Source: Urechis unicinctus
Taxonomy: Eukaryota > Annelida > Polychaeta > Xenopneusta > Urechidae
NCBI GenBank assembly: GCA_034190875.2
Contig: CM067355.1
Location: forward strand, 33,145,309-33,209,308
Reading direction: 5' to 3'
DNA length: 64,000 nucleotides
The position numbers and the translations under genes were made by a program. A model generated the notes under the pieces. The model was given only the letters and a program-made list of their open reading frames with translations, ran no database searches and was not told the DNA's origin. The stretch's first letter is position 1; each line of letters opens with the position of its first letter. This document shows positions 52,801-64,000 of this stretch, in pieces.

Positions 52801-54089
52801 AACTCAGGGTCGATCAGAACAGGCTAACGACCTACATACACTCAAGGTAAACTACTGTACTTAAGAGTTGAAATTGACGAGGAGAGTTTCTTAATGATCA
52901 CACTGCTTTCATTCAAACACCCAATCAACTGAGTGTCTTTCTACATAGCGGTAGATTCCGCTAGATTGCACAGCGACACAAGGCGACATCATCTGCTATA
53001 GAAGCGCCACTGTCAAATCCACCCAGACCTACGATTATGTTACACACCCCCTGCCCACTAACACATACACACCAGTGAACCAGCTTGGGCAGGTGCATTG
53101 TGTATTACTATCAGCTGAAACAGGCTCTTTGTGTGGCTTAATTAAGGATATATTTTTGATTTTCGCCTTTAGTTAATTTTGCTTTGTTTGGCAGCTTTTT
53201 ATGCGAAGCATTGTGAAAACGCGCTATAAGTCCTATCCTGCGAATAACGCATGAAGCCCACTTCAAATTACAAAAACATCATCGTCGTTGCTTCAGTGAC
53301 CAGGATGCCGTTTCAGCCAGTACACCCGATGACTTAATGGTGAGAGTACTATTATTTGGGTCGTGGTAACGTTTTATATTGTTGTGATCCCTACATGGCT
53401 GCTACATAGTTGTTCCTTACGACTGGTATAACTTGTTAGACGCTGTAGTAGATGGATCCATGATTTTTGACCTATATAAACCAAATTTCGCGTTTATCTA
53501 GCCATTATGTGTAACAGCAGATACCTGCTTTATCCCAGAAACCGCCACTTTATCTCGTGCCCTGTAATGCAACCTGAATTGAAAGTGCACAAATATACAA
53601 TGCTGGTTGAAGATGACAAACAATCGAAAACCCGTTCCACGTGTCGTGTTTGTGTAGTCTCTATGAAAGCTCTAATGCATGTCTCTATGGTCAAAATACG
53701 AGGTAGCAGAAAGACTCGGTTATAATGTGTCAAATTTCTTCTAGCATTTGTGTCTTATTCTATACGAAAGTATCAATGAGTAATTTTATATGCAACACTT
53801 TATATGAAGTGCTATGTGAAATTATTCACGTGTTATACCAGATGAAAACATTCACTTGTTATGCTATGTGAAATCAATGACGCAAATTGTCTACATTTGG
53901 TTCCTGAGAAGTAGAATATGCACTCTGTCCATGTGTGTTGTAAGTCGTTGGTTCGTGGGGGCAATTGATTTGTAACTTTCTCCAATGAAGAACAGATTCC
54001 TTCCGTAAAGTTTTGTTATCTCGAGTTTAGTCTTTGGATCGTGCATGCGGCTTGTAATATCACATGGGAAAACAAAAAATTCGTTCGTT
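49881..54089. other. No recognised gene
   Basis: Plus-strand ORFs at 51152-51364 (with VCIPHRNDDFPVKPPF) and 53507-53725 (with CPVMQPELKVHKYTMLVEDD) are the most protein-like but match no family I know and lack starts tied to promoters. No tRNA or tandem repeats recognised. Confidence 0.35.
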
Positions 54090-54182
54090 GATCATAACTA
54101 TCAACCTCGTGGAATATTATTCCAATATAACTGCGCCTGTTTCAAACCTTGTCAACGGAATATATATTACACCTTTTTAACA

Positions 54183-54459
54183 GACGAATAGCATGTTACT
54201 GCAAGTTGTTTCCGCCAGCATTTGCATCACAATTTCCGGTGGAACAATACTTCCAGTCTCTGACCCAGATGAGAATCAGTTTTCTATCGAAGGTGGCCAT
54301 TCTCATAAATATAAAGGCAGAAGTCAGGATGAAATCGGTTACACATGTAGTGGAGTTATGAGTACTCATTTATATAGAATGCAGATTGTTCCATGCAGTA
54401 ATGATGAACATGTTATTAGGTCCAATGGAAAGATCTTTTCCGTTTGCGGACAGCGTTGA
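54183..54459 (+). CDS. Candidate terminal exon of a Cys-containing, possibly secreted protein
   Basis: Acceptor cacctttttaacag precedes an open frame with [70 protein letters not shown], ending in GQR and TGA. The alternating hydrophobic pattern and three spaced Cys suggest a small beta-rich extracellular domain. The first half and the acceptor are kept in the inverted copy at 47.5 kb. The stretch encoding the last 20 or so residues is part of a near-identical 134-bp direct repeat. Family unknown; no upstream exon identified. Confidence 0.4.
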
Positions 54460-55003
54460 GTAAGATGCAGTAGTTTCAATGAAATCGTTTACAGAATACT
54501 GAATAACAACATATCATCTATATATACGCTCCCACGTGGTTATGATCTACCAACCAAACAATAATCGATCTCAACAAAACTGCTTACATAGATATAATAA
54601 ATACACTTTCACCGACAGGTAGGTCTCTTTTGCCAGCACTTCAAGCAGTCAATACAATCAAATACACCATCGTATCCACGATACGTGGTCACAGGTGCGT
54701 GTATCATCATATCAAAGCAGGGACGATACTGCTGTGGTTCATCATCAGGGACGATACTGCTGTGGTTCATCTCCGCATATGTAATGAGAGCATGTCAATA
54801 TGTAGGGAGGCAAATTAGGATGAGCATGCAATATGCACAGCAGTAATGATGAGCATGCAATATGCACAGCAGTAATGATGAACATGTTATTAGGTCCAAT
54901 GGAAAGATCTTTTCCGTTTGCGGACAGCGTTGAGTAAGATGCAGTAGTTTCAATGAAATCGTTTTACAGAATACTGAATAACAACATATCATCTATATAT
55001 ACG
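54395..55003. repeat. Direct repeat pair of 134 bp plus short repeats
   Basis: 54395-54528 and 54869-55003 are identical except for one T in a homopolymer (gttt versus gtttt). Between them are two copies of gggacgatactgctgtggtt (54719, 54743 region) and two of atgagcatgcaatatgcaca (30-bp period near 54820-54870). Confidence 0.96.
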
Positions 55004-55436
55004 GTGGATAGAAAACTGTCCTTTAAAACGTTTCTTCTTGATCGGACACCAGAAATGTTAGTGACTTGCTGCCATCTCATGTTAACATCATGTTCGTATA
55101 TCACCTCATATTTTTGCTTCATTTGTAAAGGTTGTGGACATAAATTATGGATCTCTTGATCGGTATTCAATTGGGACAAAGCGAGTTTTCCATTGCATCA
55201 CACATTATTAATGCAGTTTGATTATTAGCAGATTTTATGTTTGAATGGCATATAATTCGCATCAAACATGACGGATTGAATGTCCGTGAACTATTTTAGG
55301 AGACAATAATATCTAAATAATGTTAATTAACTTGGCTGCCAGTCATGCTGTCGGTCTATATTATAAATAGACCGATTGAATATATTATATTTATAACAAT
55401 TGCCCATAATTTTTATTTTTATGGCGGGTAATGACG

Positions 55437-55600
55437 CATTTGTGTATGGTACTATTGAACCACTTGGTAGGGTGCATCCGCTTCCAGTTTGGGACCGCCA
55501 ATTAACATAATTAACCGAGTCAGGTTTTAACACCTTGGCATCGAACCCAAAACCTGTGGGTCGAAAGGCGACGCAGTATACCAATACGCCACGGGAATCA
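55437..55600 (-). mobile_element. tRNA-derived SINE, copy 2
   Basis: Minus strand: A box-like gtggcgtattggtatactgc, B box GGTTCGATGCC (55547-55537), then ggtgttaaaacctgactcgg. The A-box region is closer to a tRNA than in copy 1. No complete tRNA cloverleaf can be drawn. Confidence 0.75.
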
Positions 55601-56185
55601 GCAGTTAACAACACAAGCTAAAGGCATTGCGACTATGCAAATGACTGGAAATTTATTTATCTAGTTACTTGCCGTTACACTAGGTCGAAGCTGCATGTCC
55701 TGATAAATGTGTACTAATCAGGGCCATTTCAGAGTAAAAGAAATACTCCTATGGCTCCTGAATACATTTTTGCATGGTTATAATATCGGACTCAATATCT
55801 AGATCTTAATTCCCATTAAAATAACATGTATTTGTGCAACCAATTACAACATGTAAAACAAGGACTCAATGTAAACTTGTCCAAAAATACACATTATATA
55901 TGGGATAATAATGCTGAACAATCACTGACGCTTTCACAAACAGACACCTTCCAGGGGTCATAATGTGTACCGCTCAGAGTTATAGGAAGCTTACTTGATT
56001 CACATTATGAACCGGTACCGACCTTGTGAATCACAGTGTTGCATAATACAATTGGCGCTAAAGTCACATTGCGACAATATATTTCTGATATTGTGTCCTG
56101 CAGAAGGGATGTCCTCCCATTGTGCTGCTAACAACGATCTGATCCGATCTGCAATCAACTACTGCCTATTGTATTCGCCATGACG

Positions 56186-56377
56186 TCATTTTGATGATGA
56201 TTTTATAAACTCACACTCGCTATCCATCACTGACATAAAGTGGTATATGACCCAACCTGATAAAGCAGCATAGACATCATCAGTATATAATGAATACGGA
56301 ATTCTACTACACCCTATCTGCAGGTTGTCCCCAGCGTCTAGCAGGATGGAAGAGTAGATGAAGCTAGCATAGGTCAC
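56186..56377 (-). other. Exon-like ORF in the right arm
   Basis: Sixty-three codons: SSILLDAGDNLQIGCSRIPY, DDVYAALSGWVIYHF, DSECEFIKSSSK, stop. It starts without an ATG and has no clear acceptor, so an internal or terminal exon is possible but unproven. It converges on the 54.2 kb exon with the SINE between them. The counterpart at 45.8 kb is broken. Confidence 0.25.
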
Positions 56378-56400
56378 CGTGAACCATCATTTCCGCTGCT

Positions 56401-57254
56401 TATCAGTCGTAGTGGCCATGGAGACTATTGTCAGCTGCCGCAATGTAACTACACCATGTCCAATTGTGCTCATATGATCGTGCGTATGTGCACGCTTGTC
56501 TGCGTGTATGTGTGTGCGTGTTTTTCTGTGTAAATGTATGTGTTTGGCTGAGTGTAAGTATATACACATGGCATCTTTGCGGTTGAACTGCTGTTCACTC
56601 GACGCTGTTGCACAACGCTGACCGGCCATGTGGTGAGCATTTCCACGAGTAAACAGTACGCCCATCAACAGGTGGCGCTTAAATAAATCAACTAAAGCAC
56701 ACGAGACTGTTAAATCTTGATCCAACATCTATTTGATTGCCGCATTGCGACATATGTAGAGGACATAGAGACATCTTATTGGTCGAGACACCCGCGCCTC
56801 AAATTTTCCACGTGGTTTTAAATGGACGTCATGATAAATGGCGCTCTGTACACACGTGGCGTATTCGAGTATTTACTGGGAACAGAGCCCGCCAAGCGTA
56901 GCTCATAGATCGTTGGTTTCACTACTACAAAAGGTGAAATCATCAACTACAGAAACACCACAGTCTCTCAAAGCCGAAACTCCATCCACCTCCATTGATC
57001 GAGTCCCTGTGGGGGTGAGAGGAGGGGGTGTGGGTGTGGGGTTTGTGCATCAGCTGATGTAAAAAAGTTCATTGAATAATGCCACATCATTCCGTCTTAT
57101 ATTGTTTTAATGCAAACGCGTGATTTTATGCATTTTTAGTGTAGTTTTAATTGCACGTGACCATTACACCAGAATTTGAGGGCCATGCTTCAACCATACG
57201 ACGTCATGTTGTGTGTCAAACAGGTGGGAAATGAAGTAGTTTTTTTAGTCCAAG
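56401..57254. other. Dispersed repeat and unassigned DNA
   Basis: 56645-56800 matches 35025-35145. 56460-56560 has a tgtgtgcgtg-rich patch. 57000-57050 is G-rich (gaggagggggtgtgggtgtg). No gene recognised. Confidence 0.45.
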
Positions 57255-57490
57255 ATGCGCCCTCGAGTAAGTCCGTCTTTGTTTGAGCGTGCGTCGTTTA
57301 ATGTGACATTTACTGAGGATGCTTTTGGTGAAGTGTTGCCTCAAGTCATACATGCATACCATCCAACGCCCAAGCAAATGCACTTAACCGGGGGCCAGAA
57401 GTTGAAGCCTACTTAAAGAATGCTGCTTGGGTACAGTGCAAAACAATGAAGCATTCGCACTGTGATAACATTATTTTAGCGAAAGATGCT
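57255..57490 (+). other. Candidate small coding segment
   Basis: ATG 57255 begins MRPRVSPSLFERASFNVTFT and runs 53 codons to TAA 57414-57416 with balanced codon use. An overlapping frame then reads GPEVEAYLKNAAWVQC up to a TGA near 57492. A one-base shift near 57395 would join them into about 75 codons. No domain recognised; no CRE or other promoter motif immediately upstream. Confidence 0.25.
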
Positions 57491-59280
57491 TGACTTGCTT
57501 TTGGTCTATTCACTGTCAACAAGTAGGTTTCTACAATGGCGAAACTGGCTTATGACTTGGAATACACGAACAACTCCATTCCCTTTATTTTGTTCGATAA
57601 AGCGTTTATTGCTATTATTGACGTATGAATCGAATTTATTCCCTCTATAAAGAAATATGGAGATGTTACATTGCTCGTGAGCATCAATAACGTTGCTCCA
57701 TTCATACCTCCTCATTTCCCTGCTATTTGATACGTTCATCTGTGGGTCATAGACGAGACAATGGATCTTGTAGTCGCAAAGTCAATGAGTTGTTTCAATG
57801 ACAGTATTTTAAATCAACAGCATTTTAAAAATGGGGGAACATTGTATGCGTACGGTGTATATATTGCGTATATCTCATTGATAGACATTGGCAGGGGATG
57901 GTTTTGAGAGTGGATATGATAAGCCAAAGCTATTCCATTCTACGCCATGTTAACAGAAAGCAATGCATACATGGGAGTATAACCATTATTATATGCGCCT
58001 TTTGTGTCGATATTTCGAGATTTCTGGGAATAGCAATTACATATAATGGCTTCACGCTGATTGCATAATATGCCTTTTAATACATGACTTTATAGATACC
58101 TGTTACGGCCTGTCCTCACCCAATAACACGATTTGATCATGTTTCCCTCAGATGGTTATCTCTTTCCCGTTAGAACCTTCATAATTATCTGTCACTTATA
58201 GTGCTATACAGATATATTGTGTCATATTTTGCTGTAAAGTAGCAAAGTCTGATTCTAACCGCTGCGTTGCGTCCGAGGTTCATATTTATGTAATTGACTA
58301 CTACTACGTTACATGATAGAATTTCAACACCAAAACAAATCAGAATTAACTGGGCTATGGAAGTTGCCCGTCAATGTCGCGATGCTTCGTGATTACGTCA
58401 TTACGTCGTCATGCCATCTTCTTTAAAGTAAGCTCGTTACTTCATGCCATCTCCTTTTAAGTAAGCGCGTTACGTCATGCCATCTTTTGCGTTTCTATTT
58501 GCGGTTGCTGGTGAAGTTTGTATCTCACCTTGTGTGTTTTACCCACCAATGCTAAGTCTCATATTGTTTTATTCGTGAGAATTAGTTAGACCCTTCAGAA
58601 CGTTTGTATGGGGCAATGCATCTTTTGAGGCTATTTTAATGCATCTTAATAAGCATTGCATCATGACATCTTAAAACAAAGCGTTCAAAACTATCAATGT
58701 CAGATGTATATACATTCAGATGTACTGAGAGCAATACACATCAGCTTTCTTTGAACCTTTTGTTAGCAGACAACAAATATCCGGATAGAGAATGGTAGAT
58801 GGAACTTGCCCGTAACATGTGATACAACGAAAGACCACTTAATCTGCCAAGACACACACAGTAAGCGTATCATCCACTCTTCACGATATAAACAGGAGTA
58901 GAGCCAAACTTCGTAGTCTAATGCTATTTATAGATTAAAATGCATAGAATATTCAACCGCACTACTTGCACGTGATCCTCATTCGCTTGCAATGTTAATT
59001 ACAAATGGTTACAGTGATAAGGTGACAAGCAAATACCACCTGTAACATTGAAGTAGAAAAGTAGTGTACATCCCTGACTACAGCGGCTCCGCTACGCTGA
59101 CCAAATAAGATGCAAATCTGATGCATAAAATTATTCATTAGACATGTCCATTTAACGCCGAGGTCGTGGCCCGAATCTATATAGCGCCCATAAGCACGGC
59201 CAGTCATCAGTTTTTAAAGCTCACTTGTTATATACACCCACGGCATTCTGTGTGTGAAAAAATGTCAAATGTTTAGCTGC
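57491..59280. other. Dispersed repeat copy and short tandem repeat
   Basis: 57840-58120 is copy B of 9475-9740. 58403-58492 has three diverged units of about 36 bp with cgtcatgccatct. A 77-codon minus-strand ORF at 57739-57506 (MNVSNSREMRRYEW) has an ATG and plausible composition but no known domain. Confidence 0.5.
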
Positions 59281-59281
59281 A

Positions 59282-59690
59282 ATGAATCGATCAGCTAAGC
59301 GTACTCTTTTGGAAGAATGCTGTCGAAGTTGGGATCGGCGTTGTTTTTGCTATATGTTTCACGGCCCCAGTGTAAACAGTCACGTCACGAGTCACCACCT
59401 GTCAAGTAGCAGAGCATACAATTCGTTCGCAAGTCTTTCTATTTCACGCCATGCGACTGTAATGGCGATTGTGAGTCAATACAAAGGATTTGTGTGTCAT
59501 TGTCCAATCACAGACGAGAACTGATATTACCCCGAGAAACACGGTGACCGATATGTCCAACTTGTGGATGCTGCATCAGATAAGGCGACGATTTTTTTTT
59601 TTCATGGTTTACAGACCCACCGACATTTATTCTCCGAGATTCCAAATAAAAATAAAAGTTGAAAAAATGAAGATATTCTGTACAAAATAA
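59282..59690 (+). other. Unassigned ORF pair
   Basis: ATG 59282 opens 79 codons (MNRSAKRTLLEECCRSWDRR ending CHCPITDEN). Read through in the same frame past its TGA, the sequence gives EKHGDRYVQLVDAASDKATI, which looks more protein-like than the ATG-initiated frame overlapping it (59490-59690). No family recognised; could be a decayed exon. Confidence 0.25.
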
Positions 59691-59699
59691 GTTATTTTC

Positions 59700-59840
59700 G
59701 AGCGAAATCCTCGGAATCCGCTCGGGCAACGCCATTTTCATGTCAACAAAGCGATCACATGACCGAGCATGAATACGTCACCGCTCGGGAATCTCCGTAC
59801 CCGCGTCTTTTAGAGGCAGATTGAGCACGATTTCAAGGTA
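59700..59840. promoter_or_regulatory. GC-rich promoter-like patch with a possible first-exon donor
   Basis: CpG-rich island in AT-rich surroundings, with tacgtcaccgctcgg and cgctcgggcaacgccatttt. On the plus strand tttcaag|gtaatttt (59837-59838) could be the donor of a non-coding first exon. On the minus strand ATG 59741 opens MKMALPERIPRISLEN. It shares ccgctcgg-caacg and atgtcaacaagc/aagcg with the THAP upstream region. Confidence 0.4.
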
Positions 59841-60820
59841 ATTTTATTCAATATTGTTCATAATTAATCAATCTTTGTCATAATTTAGGATATATCTGAT
59901 ATTATAGAGCAAGTTGTATCATATCTGGTCTTAAATGTGGAGTGGTCACTTGGGTGTTTTGTTGTGTTTTTTATGAAAGTATGGGGCAGTGTACAATCTG
60001 ATGTTGCACAAATTGTACAGCTCAGCAAAATTTATGAGGCAGTATTTTCTTAAATTAAAGGGATTGGAAATCCTGATTTGACCTTTGGTTGGTCATAAAA
60101 ACTTATCCCCATAGCTTTGCTATAGAGGCACCTGGCTGTTATATGGCCACATCTGGTTTCTGCCCTCTGTCCCACCTGGAGTGTTGGGAGCAGGGACATT
60201 GGATAATCACCTGTTGCTAGGCAACCTGGCAACTTTTTATATAGTTTAACATCTAGGGATACAAAGGGTCCAAACTATATAAGCTGTAGATATAAAAATT
60301 TGTAATTTATGGTGTAAAGCATAACAGAGCAAAAAAATTTAAAACCAATTCCTTCAGCATTTGGACACATTTGTCAATGCTGGACATGCTGGAAAGTCAG
60401 CCATTCCCTCTATTTATGTGCCAGACCCCTTGTTTAAACATTTTCAGATTTTCATCTGTGTGGACCCATTAAGCCCTACTCTCCAAACCAAGCCACCAAA
60501 CCCTCTCCACTGGGTGCTCACCCCTTACAAAAAAAGTCAAAACAGTATTTTAAATAATGATAAAATGTATTATATTGTTATTTTGGCAATCTTAAGAGAA
60601 CTTTTAAAACTTGATTCACATTGTATAAATAAATGTATTTTAACATTTTCAGGTTTTGTTAACCTGCTGTTATATGAATAAACATGTATGATACCAATTG
60701 TAAATACTTGCTCCTTTATTAAAACGGTGTTTTTCAAAGAACGAATTTATGCATATTTACGGCTGGGCACTTTTTTGCCACCACCCGACAAACATTTTTT
60801 ATCAAAAAAAACTGTAAACC
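59841..60820. other. Unassigned stretch containing an X-box
   Basis: 60040-60530 is less AT-rich than its flanks and includes two open frames (60232-60050 minus; 60361-60681 plus with PSIYVPDPLFKHFQ) without known domains. An X-box is listed separately. Confidence 0.35.
60213..60225. promoter_or_regulatory. RFX-type X-box palindrome
   Basis: GTTGCTAGGCAAC is a palindrome around a central base and fits the RFX X-box (GTNRCC-(0-3 nt)-RGYAAC) closely. It lies 375 bp downstream of the GC-rich patch. Functional relevance is unknown. Confidence 0.45.
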
Positions 60821-61072
60821 ATGAAATCAAAAACCCGTCGCCTAAGGAAGTGTTTGGGTCCTAGACATTGGCGCAAATTGAATATAATAAACGTGCATGT
60901 ACCATCTGGCAAGTTGCCGGGGGTCGTCGACTGGGAGAAATGTGATGTGGCGATTGCAGTCGGTTTACACTTAATCGACACGCATCTTATTCTACCGTCG
61001 ATTCATGATCACAATAGCGTACTTCATATTCTCAAGGATAAAATCAACGGCCGTAAGCAATCCGCGTGTTAG
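60821..61072 (+). CDS. Hypothetical basic 83-residue protein
   Basis: ATG 60821 to TAG. N-terminus strongly basic (MKSKTRRLRKCLGPRHWRKL), then INVHVPSGKLPGVVDWEKCD and a hydrophobic middle (VAIAVGLHLIDTHLILP), ending KDKINGRKQSAC. No signal peptide or known domain. A T- and A-rich tract precedes it. It may be a chance ORF or an exon. Confidence 0.25.
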   Translation: MKSKTRRLRKCLGPRHWRKLNIINVHVPSGKLPGVVDWEKCDVAIAVGLHLIDTHLILPSIHDHNSVLHILKDKINGRKQSAC

Positions 61073-61310
61073 TTAGATAAATTCGGCATTATTTACCTCT
61101 GTTAATGTCATTTTTGATGTACATAAACTATTAATCCCCTTGTGCTGCCTGGTGTCGATCAAGCTGTTTTTAAATCCAGGTTTTCAATAATAACTTGATC
61201 ATAGTACACCTCATATTCTGCTACACGAATCATATAGCTGTTCAATATGACTAAGTTATGTGATACAAATGCCAGGGTCATAAGGCACTAACCAGACAAT
61301 GTTTTGATAA

Positions 61311-61559
61311 TTGAAATTAAAGTCTAATTCGATCAAATCTGCTTGCAGGCAGAGGGGATGGACTTTTGATCTATGGGTTCAATGGAGAGCTGTAATTGCT
61401 CCAATCAATAAACAGGCATGTTTGATATGGCATGAGGGAGTGTGGGACATCTCTCACCTATGTGAACAATTGAGGTGCTCATTGTGCGTCGCAAACGACT
61501 GGCTTTATGGCAGTAACACAATTAATGTCTTAATAATAGGGGCAACTGCAACGTTTTGA
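61311..61559 (+). other. Exon-like ORF in the dispersed repeat
   Basis: After the acceptor-like tctgcttgcag at about 61349 it reads RGWTFDLWVQWRAVIAP, then WHEGVWDISHLCEQLRC and SLCVANDWLYG, stop. Trp- and Cys-rich; no family recognised. ATG at 61311 exists but codons before the acceptor look non-coding. Confidence 0.2.
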
Positions 61560-63087
61560 TAGGTTAGCCAAAGAAGTGGTCTCTGTTGCTACTTGTAACG
61601 AACATCATGTCATTGCATCGAAAAAGGCCAGGCTTGAAAGACTTTAAATAATATTGAGTACATTCTGAGGATGTTACCTAAATACACCACAGAATTTCAG
61701 GCTTTGGCTAAACTAATACATTTACTAAGACATACGATAGCGAACAGAACCATCTCACTTCGTGTTTATTTTCGAAGTCACCCATTACTCGGCAGCAAAC
61801 AACACGGCAGGTTGAGTATTGCATGCAACCATGTTGGGCTGTCAGATGTGTCAACGCACGCAAAATCGTGGTTTAAATCTGAGATTATGATGTAACCTGA
61901 AGCAATAGCCGAGAAAGTATGGATAACCACATTAAGAGGATGTGTTGTAAGATGTTGTTTTTCCCTGGGGACATTAAAGCTGTCTGCAACATTACATTGT
62001 TATCACAGAGAGCATTTAGATAAGATTCAAGACTATTATAGCGCAGATATAGGCTCTGCACTATTCTGAAGGCGAACGTTCCGTTTCTTATCTGCGGTCA
62101 GTATTAATAATCCTTAATATAGCACCTGCTCATCCGATTTAATGAAGTTAGATGTTAATCTACGTTGCAGGTTACAATATAATACCCAGTCCCACTAGAA
62201 CTACTTAGCTATTGGGGATGATATTCATGGCACTTATAAGGAAATTAATACCCTGCCTTAAGAATCATATTATTCATGTCATGCCCCACACAAAGACAAT
62301 AACGATGATTAAGCAGCAGCCACAGAGGCAAAAATGTCTGTACTATCCGCAGCGATGCATAAATATGTTTAATACAAAGAATGCATTTATTAACCTGGAC
62401 CGAATCTTTGAACACAATTGTCTCACTTAATTCAGTTATGTAGCTGCAACCAAGCAACTGCGCTCATTAAGGAGAATACATGCGGATCTCATCGACTTCA
62501 ATTTAATAGGTGAGCAAAATCGATAATCTAAATTTTACCACAAGTATCTGCACCGTGAAGCATTTGTCCTTTTTATCAAATCGAGGAGTTACATAGCGTC
62601 GTTACATACCAGGTGAAAGGGTGAGCCATCGCTCATTGATTTGGGTGTGGTCCTGTCTAACCTAACAAGACCATACATTAGTGAAGACTGCATTATACAT
62701 TTATACACATTGCCACTGGTAGTGCCCATCCCATAATATTACGGGACCAATAGAAGCCGACGAACATTATAAATCACTCGTATGTGCGTACAATTTAACA
62801 GTTATTGTTAATGGCGGAATAGGGTTATTATGCGTATATCTATTAATTAAGGAAAAGTTCATCAACCCTGATCCACCTGCAGACGTTTGTTTATCATAAT
62901 GCGCTATTCCGTCGTATTATCGAGCAATCTCCTTGCTAAAGACTCTATTGTAATATTAAGGTGTGTTCGAGGAATACCGACGTAAAGGAGTGGCATGCCT
63001 TATCACAAGTAGTTCCGAGCATGGTTATTAGTTCGTATATTTGCGCACCTGTTTCATTTACTGTAACTGTTTGAAACCTGTGTTCAG

Positions 63088-63324
63088 TTTCTGTTGGTTT
63101 TTTTAGCAGTAATCGCAGGATATAATGCTAGAAACCTACAAAGCGATACCTCCTTATTACGAGTTGACCATTCTGTGATGAGTGTGCCTTGCGGCTATGG
63201 TGTAATTCAGGCCGAAGTAAATCATTATGAAAGCGGTTGGCCTTTTGAGACTACATGGGGCGTATCCGGGATGTATGCCTTTAACTCATGTGAACAGTCG
63301 TTGAGAACATGGCGAATTCTGTGA
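63088..63324 (+). CDS. Candidate terminal exon of a secreted protein
   Basis: After an acceptor-like cctgtgttcag it reads FLLVFLAVIAGYNARN, resembling the hydrophobic core and cleavage region of a signal peptide, then SVMSVPCGYGVIQAEVNHYE, WGVSGMYAFNSCEQS, stop. A second acceptor (tttttttagcag at 63109) would remove the hydrophobic part. No ATG in this frame, so the start would be in an upstream exon. Family unknown. Confidence 0.3.
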   Translation, partial: FLLVFLAVIAGYNARNLQSDTSLLRVDHSVMSVPCGYGVIQAEVNHYESGWPFETTWGVSGMYAFNSCEQSLRTWRIL

Positions 63325-64000
63325 CACGAAGCGCGTTCAATATCTGCCAAATCTAGATACTATAATCGAAAGCGATTGTTTCGTATTATTTCCAATCTAT
63401 TTCAAAGTAGTTACATTCTGTTAGATCACAAGTGCTCTACGATCGATAATTTGTAATTAACTATGCATAGAAGCAAAAATGAAGTTTTTGAACACCAAAT
63501 ACGAGTTTGCAAATGTATGTAATTGAGATATATCATCTCTTCCGCTGATTGTGATCGAGTTTGCCTTCTGACAACTGTTTCCACGTATTGCGCCATCCCA
63601 GCGACATAGGTTGGTTACCGATTACCGCCAATGGAGCAATTGTAAATAGAGAACATGCACGCAGAGTGACTGTAAATGCCATTGTGAAACCTCGCGGTAC
63701 ATGATTCGTTGGCTGTTTTCGTGAACTAAAACACTGCCTGGTCTATAGACCCCTGTAATTCATGTCATGCCGTACGCGAAGACAATATCTGTCTTTAAAC
63801 AGCAGACCCAGTGGCCAAAAATTCTGTTCTTGCAGTAGCGATATATGGACAATGGAATGCTAGGAATGTTCCAGATTTGCATTATGCGCATAGAATTTTA
63901 TCCTAATTGACTTGGTAATGCAGATAAGTAGCAGCAATCATACAATTAACCACTTATCTATAGGTAGCGTCCAATACACCTTGTATAAATAGGTCCCTGT

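Larger units (their letters stand above)
54090..56400. repeat. Inverted segmental duplication, right arm
   Basis: Reverse-complement partner of 45740-47720 (landmarks given there). The two arms are separated by about 6.4 kb. The right arm has its own internal direct repeats at 54395-55003. Confidence 0.88.
61180..63960 (+). repeat. Long dispersed repeat family, fullest copy
   Basis: Collects in one place the segments found separately at 12.56-14.1 kb, 37.48-37.98 kb (inverted) and 41.9-42.65 kb (inverted). Order: tacaaatgccagggtcat (61260), the 61.7-61.85 kb block, the 62.28 kb taagcagcagccacag block, cgtcgttacatacc (62599), gtgtgttcgagg (62963), and the 63.63-63.90 kb block. No transposase, terminal repeats or LINE domains seen, so it is either a large non-autonomous element or part of duplicated gene DNA. 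Confidence 0.6.

Overview
The window looks like gene-poor, AT-rich nuclear DNA from an animal, most likely an aquatic invertebrate. Evidence for a eukaryote: GT-AG introns, long (TA)n and (TC)n microsatellites, many minisatellites, a tRNA-derived SINE pair and fragments of non-LTR retrotransposons. No bacterial operons, Shine-Dalgarno sites or CRISPR arrays are visible. The species cannot be fixed from the sequence. The two recognisable protein families (THAP zinc finger with a transposase-type C-terminus; P2X7-like cytoplasmic ballast domain) are common as multi-copy genes in cnidarians, molluscs, echinoderms, amphioxus and fish.

Layout. 1-1.03 kb: 38-bp satellite array. 3.1-6.3 kb: the best genic island, two convergent genes. 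On the + strand is a THAP-domain gene (about 3114-5123) in at least five exons; it lacks the central catalytic core and carries four small frameshifts, three of them explained by one missing base in a short homopolymer. On the - strand is a P2X7-like gene (6311-5376) in two exons, with an in-frame TGA where the family has a conserved Cys. 8.5-16 kb: minisatellites, promoter-like DNA with a 61-codon ORF, and members of several dispersed repeat families. 16.5-31 kb: mostly non-coding, with a possible secreted protein (16.5-16.9 kb), a LINE reverse transcriptase fragment (20.4 kb), a CRE-containing minisatellite (22 kb), 22-bp repeats (24.4-24.8 kb) and a direct duplication (26.4-27.3 and 28.6-29.4 kb). 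31.3-31.8 kb: 3' end of a LINE ORF2 on the - strand. 33.2-33.9 kb: 45-bp coding-length minisatellite. 34-45 kb: repeats and two microsatellites. 45.7-56.4 kb: an inverted segmental duplication, each arm holding a tRNA-like SINE and convergent exon-like ORFs. 57-64 kb: candidate small exons, a GC-rich promoter-like region, a perfect RFX X-box, and another long copy of a dispersed repeat family.

Overall the picture is turnover: old dispersed duplications with 60-80% apparent similarity overlaid by recent tandem repeats, and only one pair of genes that can be named. Candidate secreted proteins are proposed with low confidence. Identities quoted as approximate are by eye; no alignment or database search was run.
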